DNA of 64,000 bases from Poecilobothrus nobilitatus (Eukaryota > Arthropoda > Insecta > Diptera > Dolichopodidae). The stretch covers positions 317,202,018-317,266,017 of the forward strand of contig OX352772.1 in the NCBI GenBank assembly GCA_947095535.1. Reading direction: 5' to 3'. The notes under the pieces are model-generated. The model searched no databases, had not been told where the DNA came from, and was given only the letters and a program-made list of their open reading frames with translations. The stretch's first letter is position 1. Each line of letters starts with the position of its first letter. Both the position numbers and the translations under genes were made by a program. Below are positions 43,581 to 54,596 of the stretch, one piece after another.

Positions 43581-46500
43581 TATAGTATAGTTTCTTTATG
43601 TTTAAACTCAAAAAATATCATGGCAAGACAGCTGTTAAGTATATATTAATTAGTTTTTAAATTATAATATTATAAAAAATAAAATCTATTAAATCTTTAA
43701 TGATACAAATGTGAAATTATCGAAATAATTAATAAAGTAAAAAAAAATCCATAAAATTTCTTAAAAATTCAATCATCGTCATAGTCGCTCGTTAAACCAT
43801 TTGATGTACTTTTAAAAGAAAAGTAAAAGTAGAAATATGTTGGAAAAAAGACAATGTGTTAGAATTTATTTTTTATTTTTAGTTCTTAAGAAAAATTCTC
43901 TGATTTAATTAAATTTTTTATTTTGGAAGCTGGAATTTGAACTTCAAGACCCATAAAATGAGTAAACGTACATAATACATATTTGTCCCTTTCATTCTAC
44001 AAAAAGAAAATTATCTAGGAGTAAAATGATAACTGAACTTTTTCAAAAATAAACAGATTTGATTCTCGTCGATACATATAAGAAATTTTTCAAAACAAAA
44101 CAAAAATTAGAAACGTTATGAACTTATTAAACATTCTTATTAAGTTTCTCTACATCTATCCGTCCGTCTGTTTTACATTTTACACATCAGTGTGAAATAA
44201 ATTATGAAATGTTTGCCATGGATACTTAGATCTGATTTGAAAACTGAGGAGGATATCCGCTTGAAAATAATTTTGACCATTTATTATACCCTTGAATATA
44301 CGTTCAGAAGGGTATAATAATATTACAGCATAACCTTTTTTTGTGTAGCCCTAACATTCCTTGTTTTTTGTGTATAGTTACACTTTTGCATATTTAGAAA
44401 AGTTGATAAATAGTAAACTAAAGCTATAAATTCTACCTACTCAATAATTTTTAAATATGTGAAACCTGGTAAATATCTTAAAAGTAGGGTTCAATACTTA
44501 AGGTTAAATTGAAACATTTGTATTTTCTTAATTAAATCTTTAAAATTGAAGAACATTTCTATTGGTTTTTACAATTTTTCTTACAAAAATTCTGATGCAA
44601 AGTTAAATGCAAATCTAGCTAGAATGTTTTAATTATATAAAATGCTTAGCATATTTTTAAAATTATACCACTTTAAAATGGTTTTATATTCTACCTTTTA
44701 AAATTTACATTATTAAATCATCATATTGATAACATAAGTCAAGGATTGTTGAAATAAATTATACCTATATATTACATTATATAATATTTTAGTTAAATTA
44801 ATAAATCAATAGAAAGTTATTGTAGAAGTTTTGTTAGCTTTATCTTGGAACTGAGACATCAATGAAACAAAATGAATCTATCGCAAATTGATATAGCTTG
44901 CCAACACTGTTTAGCGCAATTCAACACACAAAAATCCCCTTTACTTTTATATATGAAACGTATCATCCAGTAATTAATAACGTGTTGTTTATTTTTCTTA
45001 GAATCTACTTAGTTTATACTATATATATATAAATTTTATCACATTTTATATATCTTAAAGAATTGTAATAATTTTAATATTATTTCTTTCGAAAATATGC
45101 TTCTCAGGTCTTGGGAAGTGTGTGAAGGTACCCAGACCACCACTCCAATTCATCTAAAATTTTAGAGACATCATCAGAACAGCTTAGAACACTCTTATAT
45201 CAAATTTTTATCTTTATTAATTTCGAAGATATGCTTGTTCGGTCTTGGGAGTTGTGTGGGAGATACATCATCTCCAATTCATCTGAAATTTTAAGCAAAT
45301 CAGGGATTCAGGAAACAACACCCCCGTTTCAAATTTGCAGTTTCTATCTTCATTAATTTCGAACATATGCTTGTTCGGTCTTGGGTTGAAGTGTGTGAAG
45401 GTACCCGAAAAACCACTCCAATTCATCGTAAATTTTAGGGATATCAGGGATTCACGGAAACACACTCTCGTACAAAATTTTAAGTTTCTATCCTTATTAA
45501 TTTCGAAGATATGCGTATTCGGTATATATAGTATAGTTTCTTTATGTTTAAACTCAAAAAATATCATGGCAAGACAGCTGTTAAGTATATATTAATTAGT
45601 TTTTAAATTATAATATTATAAAAAATAAAATCTATTAAATCTTTAATGATACAAATGTGAAATTATCGAAATAATTAATAAAGTAAAAAAAAATCCATAA
45701 AATTTCTTAAAAATTCAATCATCGTCATAGTCGCTCGTTAAACCATTTGATGTACTTTTAAAAGAAAAGTAAAAGTAGAAATATGTTGGAAAAAAGACAA
45801 TGTGTTAGAATTTATTTTTTATTTTTAGTTCTTAAGAAAAATTCTCTGATTTAATTAAATTTTTTATTTTGGAAGCTGGAATTTGAACTTCAAGACCCAT
45901 AAAATGAGTAAACGTACATAATACATATTTGTCCCTTTCATTCTACAAAAAGAAAATTATCTAGGAGTAAAATGATAACTGAACTTTTTCAAAAATAAAC
46001 AGATTTGATTCTCGTCGATACATATAAGAAATTTTTCAAAACAAAACAAAAATTAGAAACGTTATGAACTTATTAAACATTCTTATTAAGTTTCTCTACA
46101 TCTATCCGTCCGTCTGTTTTACATTTTACACATCAGTGTGAAATAAATTATGAAATGTTTGCCATGGATACTTAGATCTGATTTGAAAACTGAGGAGGAT
46201 ATCCGCTTGAAAATAATTTTGACCATTTATTATACCCTTGAATATACGTTCAGAAGGGTATAATAATATTACAGCATAACCTTTTTTTGTGTAGCCCTAA
46301 CATTCCTTGTTTTTTGTGTATAGTTACACTTTTGCATATTTAGAAAAGTTGATAAATAGTAAACTAAAGCTATAAATTCTACCTACTCAATAATTTTTAA
46401 ATATGTGAAACCTGGTAAATATCTTAAAAGTAGGGTTCAATACTTAAGGTTAAATTGAAACATTTGTATTTTCTTAATTAAATCTTTAAAATTGAAGAAC

Positions 46501-47026
46501 ATTTCTATTGGTTTTTACAATTTTTCTTACAAAAATTCTGATGCAAAGTTAAATGCAAATCTAGCTAGAATGTTTTAATTATATAAAATGCTTAGCATAT
46601 TTTTAAAATTATACCACTTTAAAATGGTTTTATATTCTACCTTTTAAAATTTACATTATTAAATCATCATATTGATAACATAAGTCAAGGATTGTTGAAA
46701 TAAATTATACCTATATATTACATTATATAATATTTTAGTTAAATTAATAAATCAATAGAAAGTTATTGTAGAAGTTTTGTTAGCTTTATCTTGGAACTGA
46801 GACATCAATGAAACAAAATGAATCTATCGCAAATTGATATAGCTTGCCAACACTGTTTAGCGCAATTCAACACACAAAAATCCCCTTTACTTTTATATAT
46901 GAAACGTATCATCCAGTAATTAATAACGTGTTGTTTATTTTTCTTAGAATCTACTTAGTTTATACTATATATATATAAATTTTATCACATTTTATATATC
47001 TTAAAGAATTGTAATAATTTTAATCT
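43135..47026. repeat. 1946-bp direct tandem duplication
   Basis: About 43135-45080 is repeated immediately as 45081-47026 at a constant offset of 1946 bp. I found no differences wherever I compared the two, including the minisatellite block, the GTCCGTCTG-type repeat fragment (44140-44260 and 46086-46206) and the tail. The junction is TTTTAAT|ATTATTTC, with microhomology only. It is either a very recent duplication or an assembly artefact from two haplotypes. It contains no gene that I can support. Confidence 0.9.
45087..45526. repeat. Minisatellite of about 130-bp units, copy set 2
   Basis: Second copy of the block at 43141-43580 inside the 1946-bp duplication. The first unit is truncated at the duplication junction. 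Confidence 0.75.
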
Positions 47027-47082
47027 TAGAATTGTTAATTCCTTTTATTATATTTAAATATTTTATTTGTTTGATAACGACC

Positions 47083-47264
47083 GGAATTCCTTTGATAGAT
47101 ATTTTGTAATTACTTCAATTTAAAATTTTTTTGAAAACTGAGAATTTTTTTTTATTATATGGATTTATATCATAAGAATTAATTTTTGATAGTTTTTTCC
47201 CTTTTCTAACAAAATTAAATTTTTTAAATATAAAAGTTGAAAATTTTTGATTGTCATCATCAGT
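47083..47264 (+). promoter_or_regulatory. Promoter of solitary cecropin locus 18
   Basis: GGAATTCCTT (palindromic kappaB-like) is at 47083-47092, directly after TTGATAACGA at 47071-47080. GTTTTTTCCC is at 47192-47201, TATAAAA at 47229-47235 and TCAGT at 47260-47264. The GATA-Rel adjacency is in reverse order compared with the paired genes. Confidence 0.7.
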
Positions 47265-47348
47265 TTTTTAGATACACACAGTATTGCTACATATCCTAAA
47301 AAAATCCTCTAAATTTTTAAATATTAAAGCACTTTTTCATTAAATAAT

Positions 47349-47634
47349 ATGAATTTCTCAAAAATTTTTATATTTGCTTTAATTGTAATAATGGCTTTTC
47401 TTGGACACTCAGAAGCCAGTTGGTGGAAGAAAACTTTTAAACCAGTTGTAAGAATTTTATTCTTATTTGAATTAATTATATGAACGAATTTTTAAGAACT
47501 AATTATATAAATAATACATATTTTTTTTTGTTTATTTACAGGAACGGTTGGGCCAAAGAGTACGTGATGCTACAATTCAAACAATTGGAATAGCTCAGCA
47601 AGCGGCTAATGTTGCTGCAACAGCTCGAGGCTAA
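47349..47634 (+). CDS. Cecropin-type antimicrobial peptide precursor, variant (locus 18)
   Basis: Exon 1 is 47349-47447, the intron 47448-47541 (94 bp, donor GTAAGA), exon 2 47542-47634 with TAA; 63 residues. Signal peptide [20 protein letters not shown] then SEA; mature peptide [10 protein letters not shown] plus [20 protein letters not shown] and [10 protein letters not shown]. Ser1, Arg12 and Gln30 distinguish it from the majority form; Gln-Gln is common in cecropins of other flies, so this may be the ancestral state. It is solitary and lies outside the paired core. Confidence 0.95.
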
Positions 47635-49555
47635 TAATAAATTCAGAAATAAAAAAAATTAAAGGAAAATTCAAAATCAATCACAAAATCAGTATTTTAA
47701 AATTTCATCTTGTCACTTTGCCTATAAAACTAAAGAATGAAATAAAATTTAATTGCAGTATAAAAAATATTTAAAAAAAATTGTTATAACTATTAATTTT
47801 CAACCAATATAATAATAATATTCTTAAAATGTTTTTATATACATTTTTATTATACATAAGATTTTTCTTCCAATTTGATTTAGTTTAAGTTTAGATAATG
47901 TCATGTGACACCGCGATGGAGACTATATGAGATTCTATGGCAATACCAATTTAGAAATTCCTTTTCATTATTTAAGTCTGTTAAATTACAGTTCTTAACG
48001 ATAACAATCTTATTAATTTGAAAAAATGTGTATTTGTAAGGGATTATGTTTCAAGATATTTAATTCTGGATTTTGATAGTAATAAGCAATGGCAAAATAT
48101 GAAGTAGTTTCTTCTAATTCTTCTTTTTATAAAATATATCTTCAAGAACTCGATTTTCTGAAACCTTTCTTTTTTTAATCATTTACTAAAGTGTTTAGCA
48201 TAGAGTATCTATCTTCTAATAAACAAACCGTTCTCGTATTTTTATAAATTCTACATTTAATTAAGTATTCCTTAACTATTAGTGAGACTTTCTATACCAT
48301 TTGAATTCCTCGATTTCAGTATATGTTGGGACTTGAGACTTAGCATATTCTTAAATTTCTATCTGTATTTAAGTTTTAAACTGCCTGATAGTAAAAGCTA
48401 AAAATAATTTTTGAATATGGTCAAAAAAGTTATAGACATCTATGCACTGTGAACATCCGTCCTCTTGAATTAAGTTTGATTAAAGTTTTTTAATATAAAT
48501 ATTCTCTATATAGTTTTAATTACGACATGTTAAATTCAAAAGTTGTTTTTATTTTTAAAAGTTAATAATGTAATCAATTCAATCAACTTTTAAGATCTTC
48601 ACTAGGCACAAATCATTCACTGACAATTTCAACTGTTGTGTTAAGTTAAGAGTTGTTGTGTTAACTCTGTTGAGTTAAGAGGAATTTGTTATGTAGCATT
48701 GTAGTAGGTGTATACTTTAACTTATTTCATGTATAATATTAAATAAAAAAAATATCACAACATTTTGTTAGATTTCTTTTCTTCTTCATTTAGTTTCTGA
48801 CCAAATTCTAGTTTTTTATCAATTTATTTTTTGTATTGAAACATAACATAATTATGAAATAAATAATTGAGAAACTTTATCCACTTAAGATTTTATTGGA
48901 AATTATTCATTTCTCTCTAACAATTAAATTACAATATATGTAGTTTTATTTTTTAAAAAGTTTAACTTTTTGATAATTATTGATTTTTTTTTTACTTTTG
49001 CAATAAATTGGTTAATCATTCTATTAAAACTTTTTTTTGTATTCATTATTGCAGGCTTTCATTTAATAGTAGAACAAAACTTATGTTTATTTGCATAATT
49101 TTATAAGCCGCATTATCTATAAGAAAGCATTTTTTTTTTTTTTAAAAGACTATTAAAAGAGTACTCATTTACATGACTTAACAGGATTCAATAACATAAT
49201 GCTTAAGAATCAATTCCTCTTAAATACTTAAATGCAAAAGAATCCAGAATAAATCCATTGCAGAAAATGTTTTATTTATGTTCCATTGTTAAAGATTAGA
49301 AATCTGTATGATTTTGAATTTCGGCATAAGATTTGTCCATAAAATTATCTTTTAAAACAAAAAATATGATAAAAATATATTTCAAATATAATTCACTATA
49401 TATATATACATTTTATATTGGTTTTTAAATTTTAAAAAATAATATTAATATTTGAAAATTATGTTTTGTAGGAAAACATAATGATTTATACACAAATATT
49501 TTAAATTAATTTGCTTTAATTACATTAAGATTTTACATTAAACTATTATAGACTT
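47635..49555. other. Intergenic region, no gene seen
   Basis: AT-rich; a short direct repeat of a GTTGTGTTAAGTTAAGAG type occurs near 48635-48685. I see no coding or mobile signature. Confidence 0.45.
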
Positions 49556-49567
49556 AAACTTCTTTGT

Positions 49568-49847
49568 TTAATATCTTTCTCTACCAGCAACATTTGCACC
49601 AGACTCAGCAATTCCAATTGTTTGAATTGTAACACCAGATGCTCTTTGACCATTACCTCTATCCTAATGTATATAATAGAATAAAAATAATTAAGTTTTT
49701 TTCTTAAAGTACTAAAATATTTACATAAGCATCTGAGTATCTTAATCCGTCACGTCTAAAATTTCTTTCAAACAACGTTAGAGATTTGACCTGTCCAATT
49801 ATAGCCATGATTAGAACTATTGTAAATATAAATAATTTAAACTGCAT
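49568..49847 (-). CDS. Diverged cecropin paralogue encoding a secreted Arg-rich peptide (locus 19)
   Basis: Exon 1 is 49725-49847 (41 codons), the intron 49664-49724 (GT-AG, 61 bp, phase 0), exon 2 49568-49663 (31 codons plus TAA); 72 residues. Signal peptide MQFKLFIFTIVLIMAIIGQ then VKS. The mature part starts LTLFERNFRRDGLRYSDAY, unlike any other copy: no Trp, no Lys. Exon 2, [20 protein letters not shown] then SGANVAGRERY, aligns clearly with the cecropin exon 2, sharing GQR, the uninterrupted TIQTIGIA and ANVA. The terminal amidation Gly is replaced by Tyr, Gly residues appear in the helix, and net charge falls to about +2. Intron position and phase are conserved, both frames are open, and splice sites are good. 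This looks like a gene with a new role rather than a pseudogene. I found no standard TATA/TCAGT/kappaB promoter close upstream. Confidence 0.8.
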
Positions 49848-50288
49848 TATAAAAATATTCAGTATTTTTGAATATCTTTAATTTCTTTTTTTTTATATTT
49901 TATTAAATTTTTTTATAATGTTCAGTTAAATATTTAGTTCAAGCTTTTCAATTATAAGCAATTTTTAATGTACTACTAAGACTTAGTCCGAATAAGTTAT
50001 TATTTTTATACTTTTAAAATGAAATATGAGCTAACGACATAATTTGATATTTCAAATATAGTTTTTGATTTGTTTTCTGATTGAATGCAATACAGGAAAC
50101 TGTACAAATAAATATCAAATTAGTAACTTAATCTTCCCAATATAATAAGTGAATAAAATTCAGTTTTAGTTAAAGTCACAGTTTATGGCTTTTATATATA
50201 ATTTTCCTTAAAAAAAAATGAGTACAATATTTTTAAGTCGATTGTAAGTGTTTCCCAATAAAATATAAATATGAACTTTTTAATTTTG
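49848..50288. other. Upstream region of the diverged paralogue
   Basis: TATA-like text occurs at 49950-49956 and 50190-50196 (minus orientation), but neither has TCAGT at the usual distance and no GGGGAAAAAC site is visible. The regulatory layout of the family appears lost or replaced. Confidence 0.35.
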
Positions 50289-51079
50289 TATGAAATCAGT
50301 GGCGTAGCTATCTAACAGCGAGGCAATGCAAAACATAAAGGCCCATTCGTAACTGGCAAAATAGAGGGCCCAAAATTTTTTTTAGAAATTCATATTTATA
50401 AACCTATGATTCAACATATGAAATTGAATAAATTTTAATTGTTAAATTTTATAAAGCATACATAAATACAAATTTTCAACGAAAAAAAAAACTCACAAAG
50501 TCTTTACTTTACTTCTATTTCTAACATAATTTTTTATAACTGTTAAATGTATACATATGTATATTATGAATTTTGTTAACTTAAATTTTTGTTGCAATTG
50601 ATGTGAAAAAATCTATTGAATGCCGTTACAACAGAAATTTTTATGCAAGTGCAAAATTTTACAGCTAATTCAGTGGTTTATTTTAAAAAAGTTAAAAATT
50701 CTAAGAAATAATTTCTTAGAATGCTATGCAACTATTTGAAGATTTATATTTAAAATTAAATAATGTAGATATACTTGCTTCATTTTTTACGCTGCCAGTG
50801 ACAGATTAAACAGCTCAAAATAAACTTAAAAATCTTACTTTTCTAGTTATTGAATCAACAGAATTCGCAAAAATGAATTTAAGTGATTTACTTCAAAATT
50901 TTGTTAGTGCGAAAGCAAAAAAAGAAGCTTTTCATATTTGTTACTTTTGTTTTAGTTAAAAAGTATAAATGTTATTAAAATTAAAAATATCAATTTTTAC
51001 TCATAAATAAATTAATAGAGGGCCCAATTTTGTTGGCTGCATTAGGGCCCAAAATTTTAGCTACGCCACTGTATGAAAT
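50289..51079 (+). mobile_element. Non-autonomous hAT element, 775 bp, with 8-bp target duplication
   Basis: The element spans 50297-51071. It starts CAGTGGCGTAGCTA and ends TAGCTACGCCACTG (14-bp perfect inverted termini) and is flanked by identical TATGAAAT (50289-50296 and 51072-51079). The GAGGGCCCAA(A)ATTTT motif also occurs near both ends. A relic of the transposase C-terminus lies at about 50820-50930 (plus), with FLVIESTEFAKMNLSDLLQN then FVSAKAKK, as in ZMYM1-like hAT proteins. Confidence 0.92.
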
Positions 51080-52530
51080 AAAGGTAATTAGATGAAAAAT
51101 TTTTTTTTTTCATTTAAAGAAATAATTGCATCAGGAAGGAGTAGAAGACAATATATGTATACTCAATCAACAACCGATGCCATAGTAATAAATAATAATT
51201 AAAATGGACAAGGAAATAGACAAACGAACAAAAAGACAAATATCCTATGAAAACTACTTATATCTAACAATACAAGTACAAATTTAATTGGGATAATTTA
51301 AGGGAATTTATGAAAAATTATAGGTTTCCACCTTATCTCGACCCTTAATTAAGTTAAACATCCAAACCCTTATTCTTAACCCTTAATTAAGTTAAAAATC
51401 TAAAATTTTGATTCTGTGAAATTTAGTTGGCTTGGGGAAATGAGTTTAAGCAGCTGTCATATCTTTGCAAATTAAATTAGACATCTTAAATTCTTGTAAA
51501 AATGACACCAACATTTTATATGAATGTATCTAACTCGGTTTAGTTAATTAAGTTAATTATTAGAAATTTTTTAAAATTGATTAAATTTTATGGTATAACA
51601 GCATAACTTATGTTCCTGCAGGTATCTCAGAATGGAGACACCAATTATACACTCTTTATATTATAGAATATTGCAGCTACAGATACCTGAAATGTTTTTA
51701 AAAAGTGATCAAGTTTTTGAATTTGAACTAACTGGTTAGAGAAACTGCCATACAACTCAAGAAGCTATCATATAACTCAAGAAGCTGTCATACAACTCGA
51801 GAAGCTGTCATACAACTCAAAAATCCTTATAATATACATAAATTATATTTATTTGAAATTTAATAAAAAAAATTTCGAGCAGGTATCCTAAAGTTGACAA
51901 ATATACTCTTCTCTTTGTCTTTGATTATTTCCATTATTTTCTATTCATTACAAACATTTTTAAAACTCTTTAATAACTAATGGTTCAAACATTTCCTAAA
52001 TAACGATAGACAAGGTTTTTCATAAAAATATTTATATCCTCTTTTTAGAGTATAACTTATAAGTATGCCATATATTATAAGAAGTTCATTCATTCGTTAA
52101 CGATAAGCTTTCATGTGATGAGTTATCAATTTTCGAAATTATAAATATTTTTTAAAACAAAAGCCATAAAAATGATGTGACATAATAAGTCTATAAGCAA
52201 AAAATTAGATTGACACAGTTTTATATTTCAACTAACATAAATTTAAGTTCAAAATATTAAATGTTAAAATCAATTCAATAAAAATATATATGCATGTTAG
52301 GTACATATAAAAATTTGTTATTAAGAAAATTTTAAAATTAGTTTTTTTTTATTAGTCTTTTTATAATTTTAGCTTTTATTAGAAACGTAATGAAACATGG
52401 ATACTATTACATTTGATAAGATTCCAAATAAAGTCAAAAAATAACTGATTATTAACTGATATCATACATGTGTATATTTTGTATCCTACCCTAATATATA
52501 CGATATAAAAGATATAAAAGAGGAAACCCT
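51080..52530. other. Intergenic region with repeat fragments
   Basis: At about 51730-51830 the phrase AGAAGCTGTCATACAACTC occurs three to four times in a row, a small local tandem repeat. The region also resembles the dispersed repeat near 5680-6060. No gene is seen. Confidence 0.45.
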
Positions 52531-52790
52531 CCTTGATTTTGAATCCAACCCTAAAAACACTTCTAATTCAGAATCTGGCATTTAGATACATATATAAAAA
52601 TATTCGGGAAAAAGGGAATACCCTGATTTCGAATCCAACTCTAAAATCCCCTAATTCAGAATGTCACATATTCATACGTATATAAATATCCTGTAAAAGG
52701 CGTATAATTCTGATTTTGAGTCCAAATTTAAAATCCCTCCTAATTCAGAATCTCACATATACATATTATACTCGTATATGTATATCTAAA
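52530..52790. repeat. Dispersed minisatellite, about 80-bp units
   Basis: Three to four units in tandem, each with CCCTGATTT(T/C)GAATCCAA, TCTAAAATCCC, CCTAATTCAGAATCTCAC and TATATAAATATTC. Related short arrays stand at about 17940-18125, 27252-27437, 37745-38000, 60420-60560, 61010-61140 and 63540-63870. Confidence 0.7.
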
Positions 52791-53084
52791 ACTCTAAAAA
52801 CTTTTTTTATAGTTTTTTTTACATATGTACTTATTTGAACAGAAAATTCCTTGATTCCGGTATTTTTGGTTTTCAGAATTTTTGTTTTTCGGAAATTTGT
52901 AACATTCCGGATTTTTTCCAACAAATTTAAATTCGAGATTTTTTTTCAGCAAAGTGTCATGCACCCATCTGAAATCATACAATAGCCATTTTTATTTGAT
53001 TATATTCGTACATGATGCTATTGTAATTATTTTTAACGTTTTAATTACATTCATATGTGATAAGCGAAGTTAAACAAGGTAGAA

Positions 53085-54345
53085 TGTAAACCAACGGTTT
53101 TTAAAAGCGCACATTTCCAAAACTCAATACAAACTGTTTAAAAGTGTGACTTGCACAAAAATTTGAAAATTTCATGTAATAAGAAAAACCGTGAAAATAG
53201 GACATTTTTGAAATTTTGAGGGGCCGTAAGTTCGGAATCCTATATAACTAAGAAAAGCCCTTAACACACATAAAAGTATATTATTGAACCTTTAATTTTC
53301 ATGTCTTGCCGAAGAAAACTTTTTACAGGTGCCTAAGCTACAGGTGTCTAAAAATAGCAAATTTTCAATTTTTGTGGCGTAATAACTCTAAAAGAGGGAG
53401 AGTTACCCAAACATTTTCTGAGAAAACTTATACTAATTCTAAAAGTTCTTTCTTGTCTCAAAATTTCAGGTTACTATCTGAAAGCGTGCCGGAGTTATGA
53501 AAAAAGAAATTTCATGCAAAATGTGGTTTTCACATAACGGTAAATTTAAATAGTAAATTACAAAATATTACATAATTTTGATATTGTTTTATATAGATAA
53601 TAAAATTTTCGATCTTCTGGCAGTTTTAGATTGCAAAACTATTACGCAGAGCCTGAGATATATACATCTGAAAATTAGGCTTTTTGGCAATTTTGAAGAG
53701 CTGCAACTTTGGAACCCTTTACAACTAAAATAAACCTTTAACACACGTTAAAATATATTACTGTAGCTTTAATTTTTATATCTTGCAGAAGTGAAATGTG
53801 TATGTGTTTTCAATTTTTAAGCCCTAATAGCTCTTAAACAGGGGATGGTCCAAAAAAATTTTCTTAGCAAACTTATACTAATTCTAAAAGTTCTTTCTTG
53901 CCTCAAAATTTCAAGCCTCTATCTGAAAGCTTGCCGGAGTTATGAAAGTAGAAAAATCATGAAAAATTTGGTTTTCACATAATGGTAAATTTAGATACTA
54001 AATTTAAAAAAAAGTGTATAATTTTGTTATTAATTTATAAAGTTAAAAAAAATACCTGTCGAATGACGTTTTCAGATTGAAAAAATCTTAAGCAGAACAT
54101 AAGATATATGCATTTAAAAGTAGGGCTTTTTCAAACTTTGTGGCGCTGTAGCTCCGTAATGGAGGGGCCTACATGAAAAAGTTGTTCCACAAAATTATTT
54201 TTTTTATGAGATCTATCCATCGTTAAAATTTTTTTTCTCTATCTTTAACGGTGTAGAAGTTCTGTAAACAGACGGACGGACGGACGGACGGACGGACGGA
54301 CAGAGTGAAACTAATAAGCACATTTTTTCAAATTTTTTTTGGAAA
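53085..54345 (-). repeat. Dispersed repeat with GGAC run, inverted relative of 12097-12900
   Basis: It contains the same blocks as 12097-12900 in reverse order and orientation. Two internal near-repeats occur (AAACTTATACTAATTCTAAA at about 53424 and 53869, each followed by TTCTTTCTTG). Near 54270-54300 is a GGAC tetranucleotide run of about six units. It has no open transposase; the 64-codon frame at 53306-53500 is fortuitous. Partial copies are at 5590, 8190, 33560 and 44150. Confidence 0.6.
54268..54302. repeat. GGAC tetranucleotide microsatellite
   Basis: Six to seven uninterrupted GGAC units. Shorter GTCC runs appear in inverted orientation at about 58213-58231, within the same kind of repeat. 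Confidence 0.8.
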
Positions 54346-54596
54346 TGTGCTAAAAACTTAATCGTCAGTATTACTAAAAAAAAATTGCAAGTTTGATTTA
54401 TTTACAACAAAATGAAATAAAAAAGATTAACTCTTGGGATTCACAATTTTTGAACTAATTTTGTTTGTTATCACTTAATCAGTAAATAAATTACATTATT
54501 ATTAAGACATTTTATTTCATTTTTTTTTCAACTAAATGTTTATAAACAAAATCTCATAATTATCGCCTTTTCCTTAAGTATTATTTTAAATTTTAA

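Noticed and set aside
43322..43621. A 99-codon frame with an exact twin at 45268-45567, plus 86-codon frames on the other strand.
   Set aside because: All are built from the 130-bp minisatellite; frames open on both strands reflect the repeat, and the twin reflects the 1946-bp duplication.
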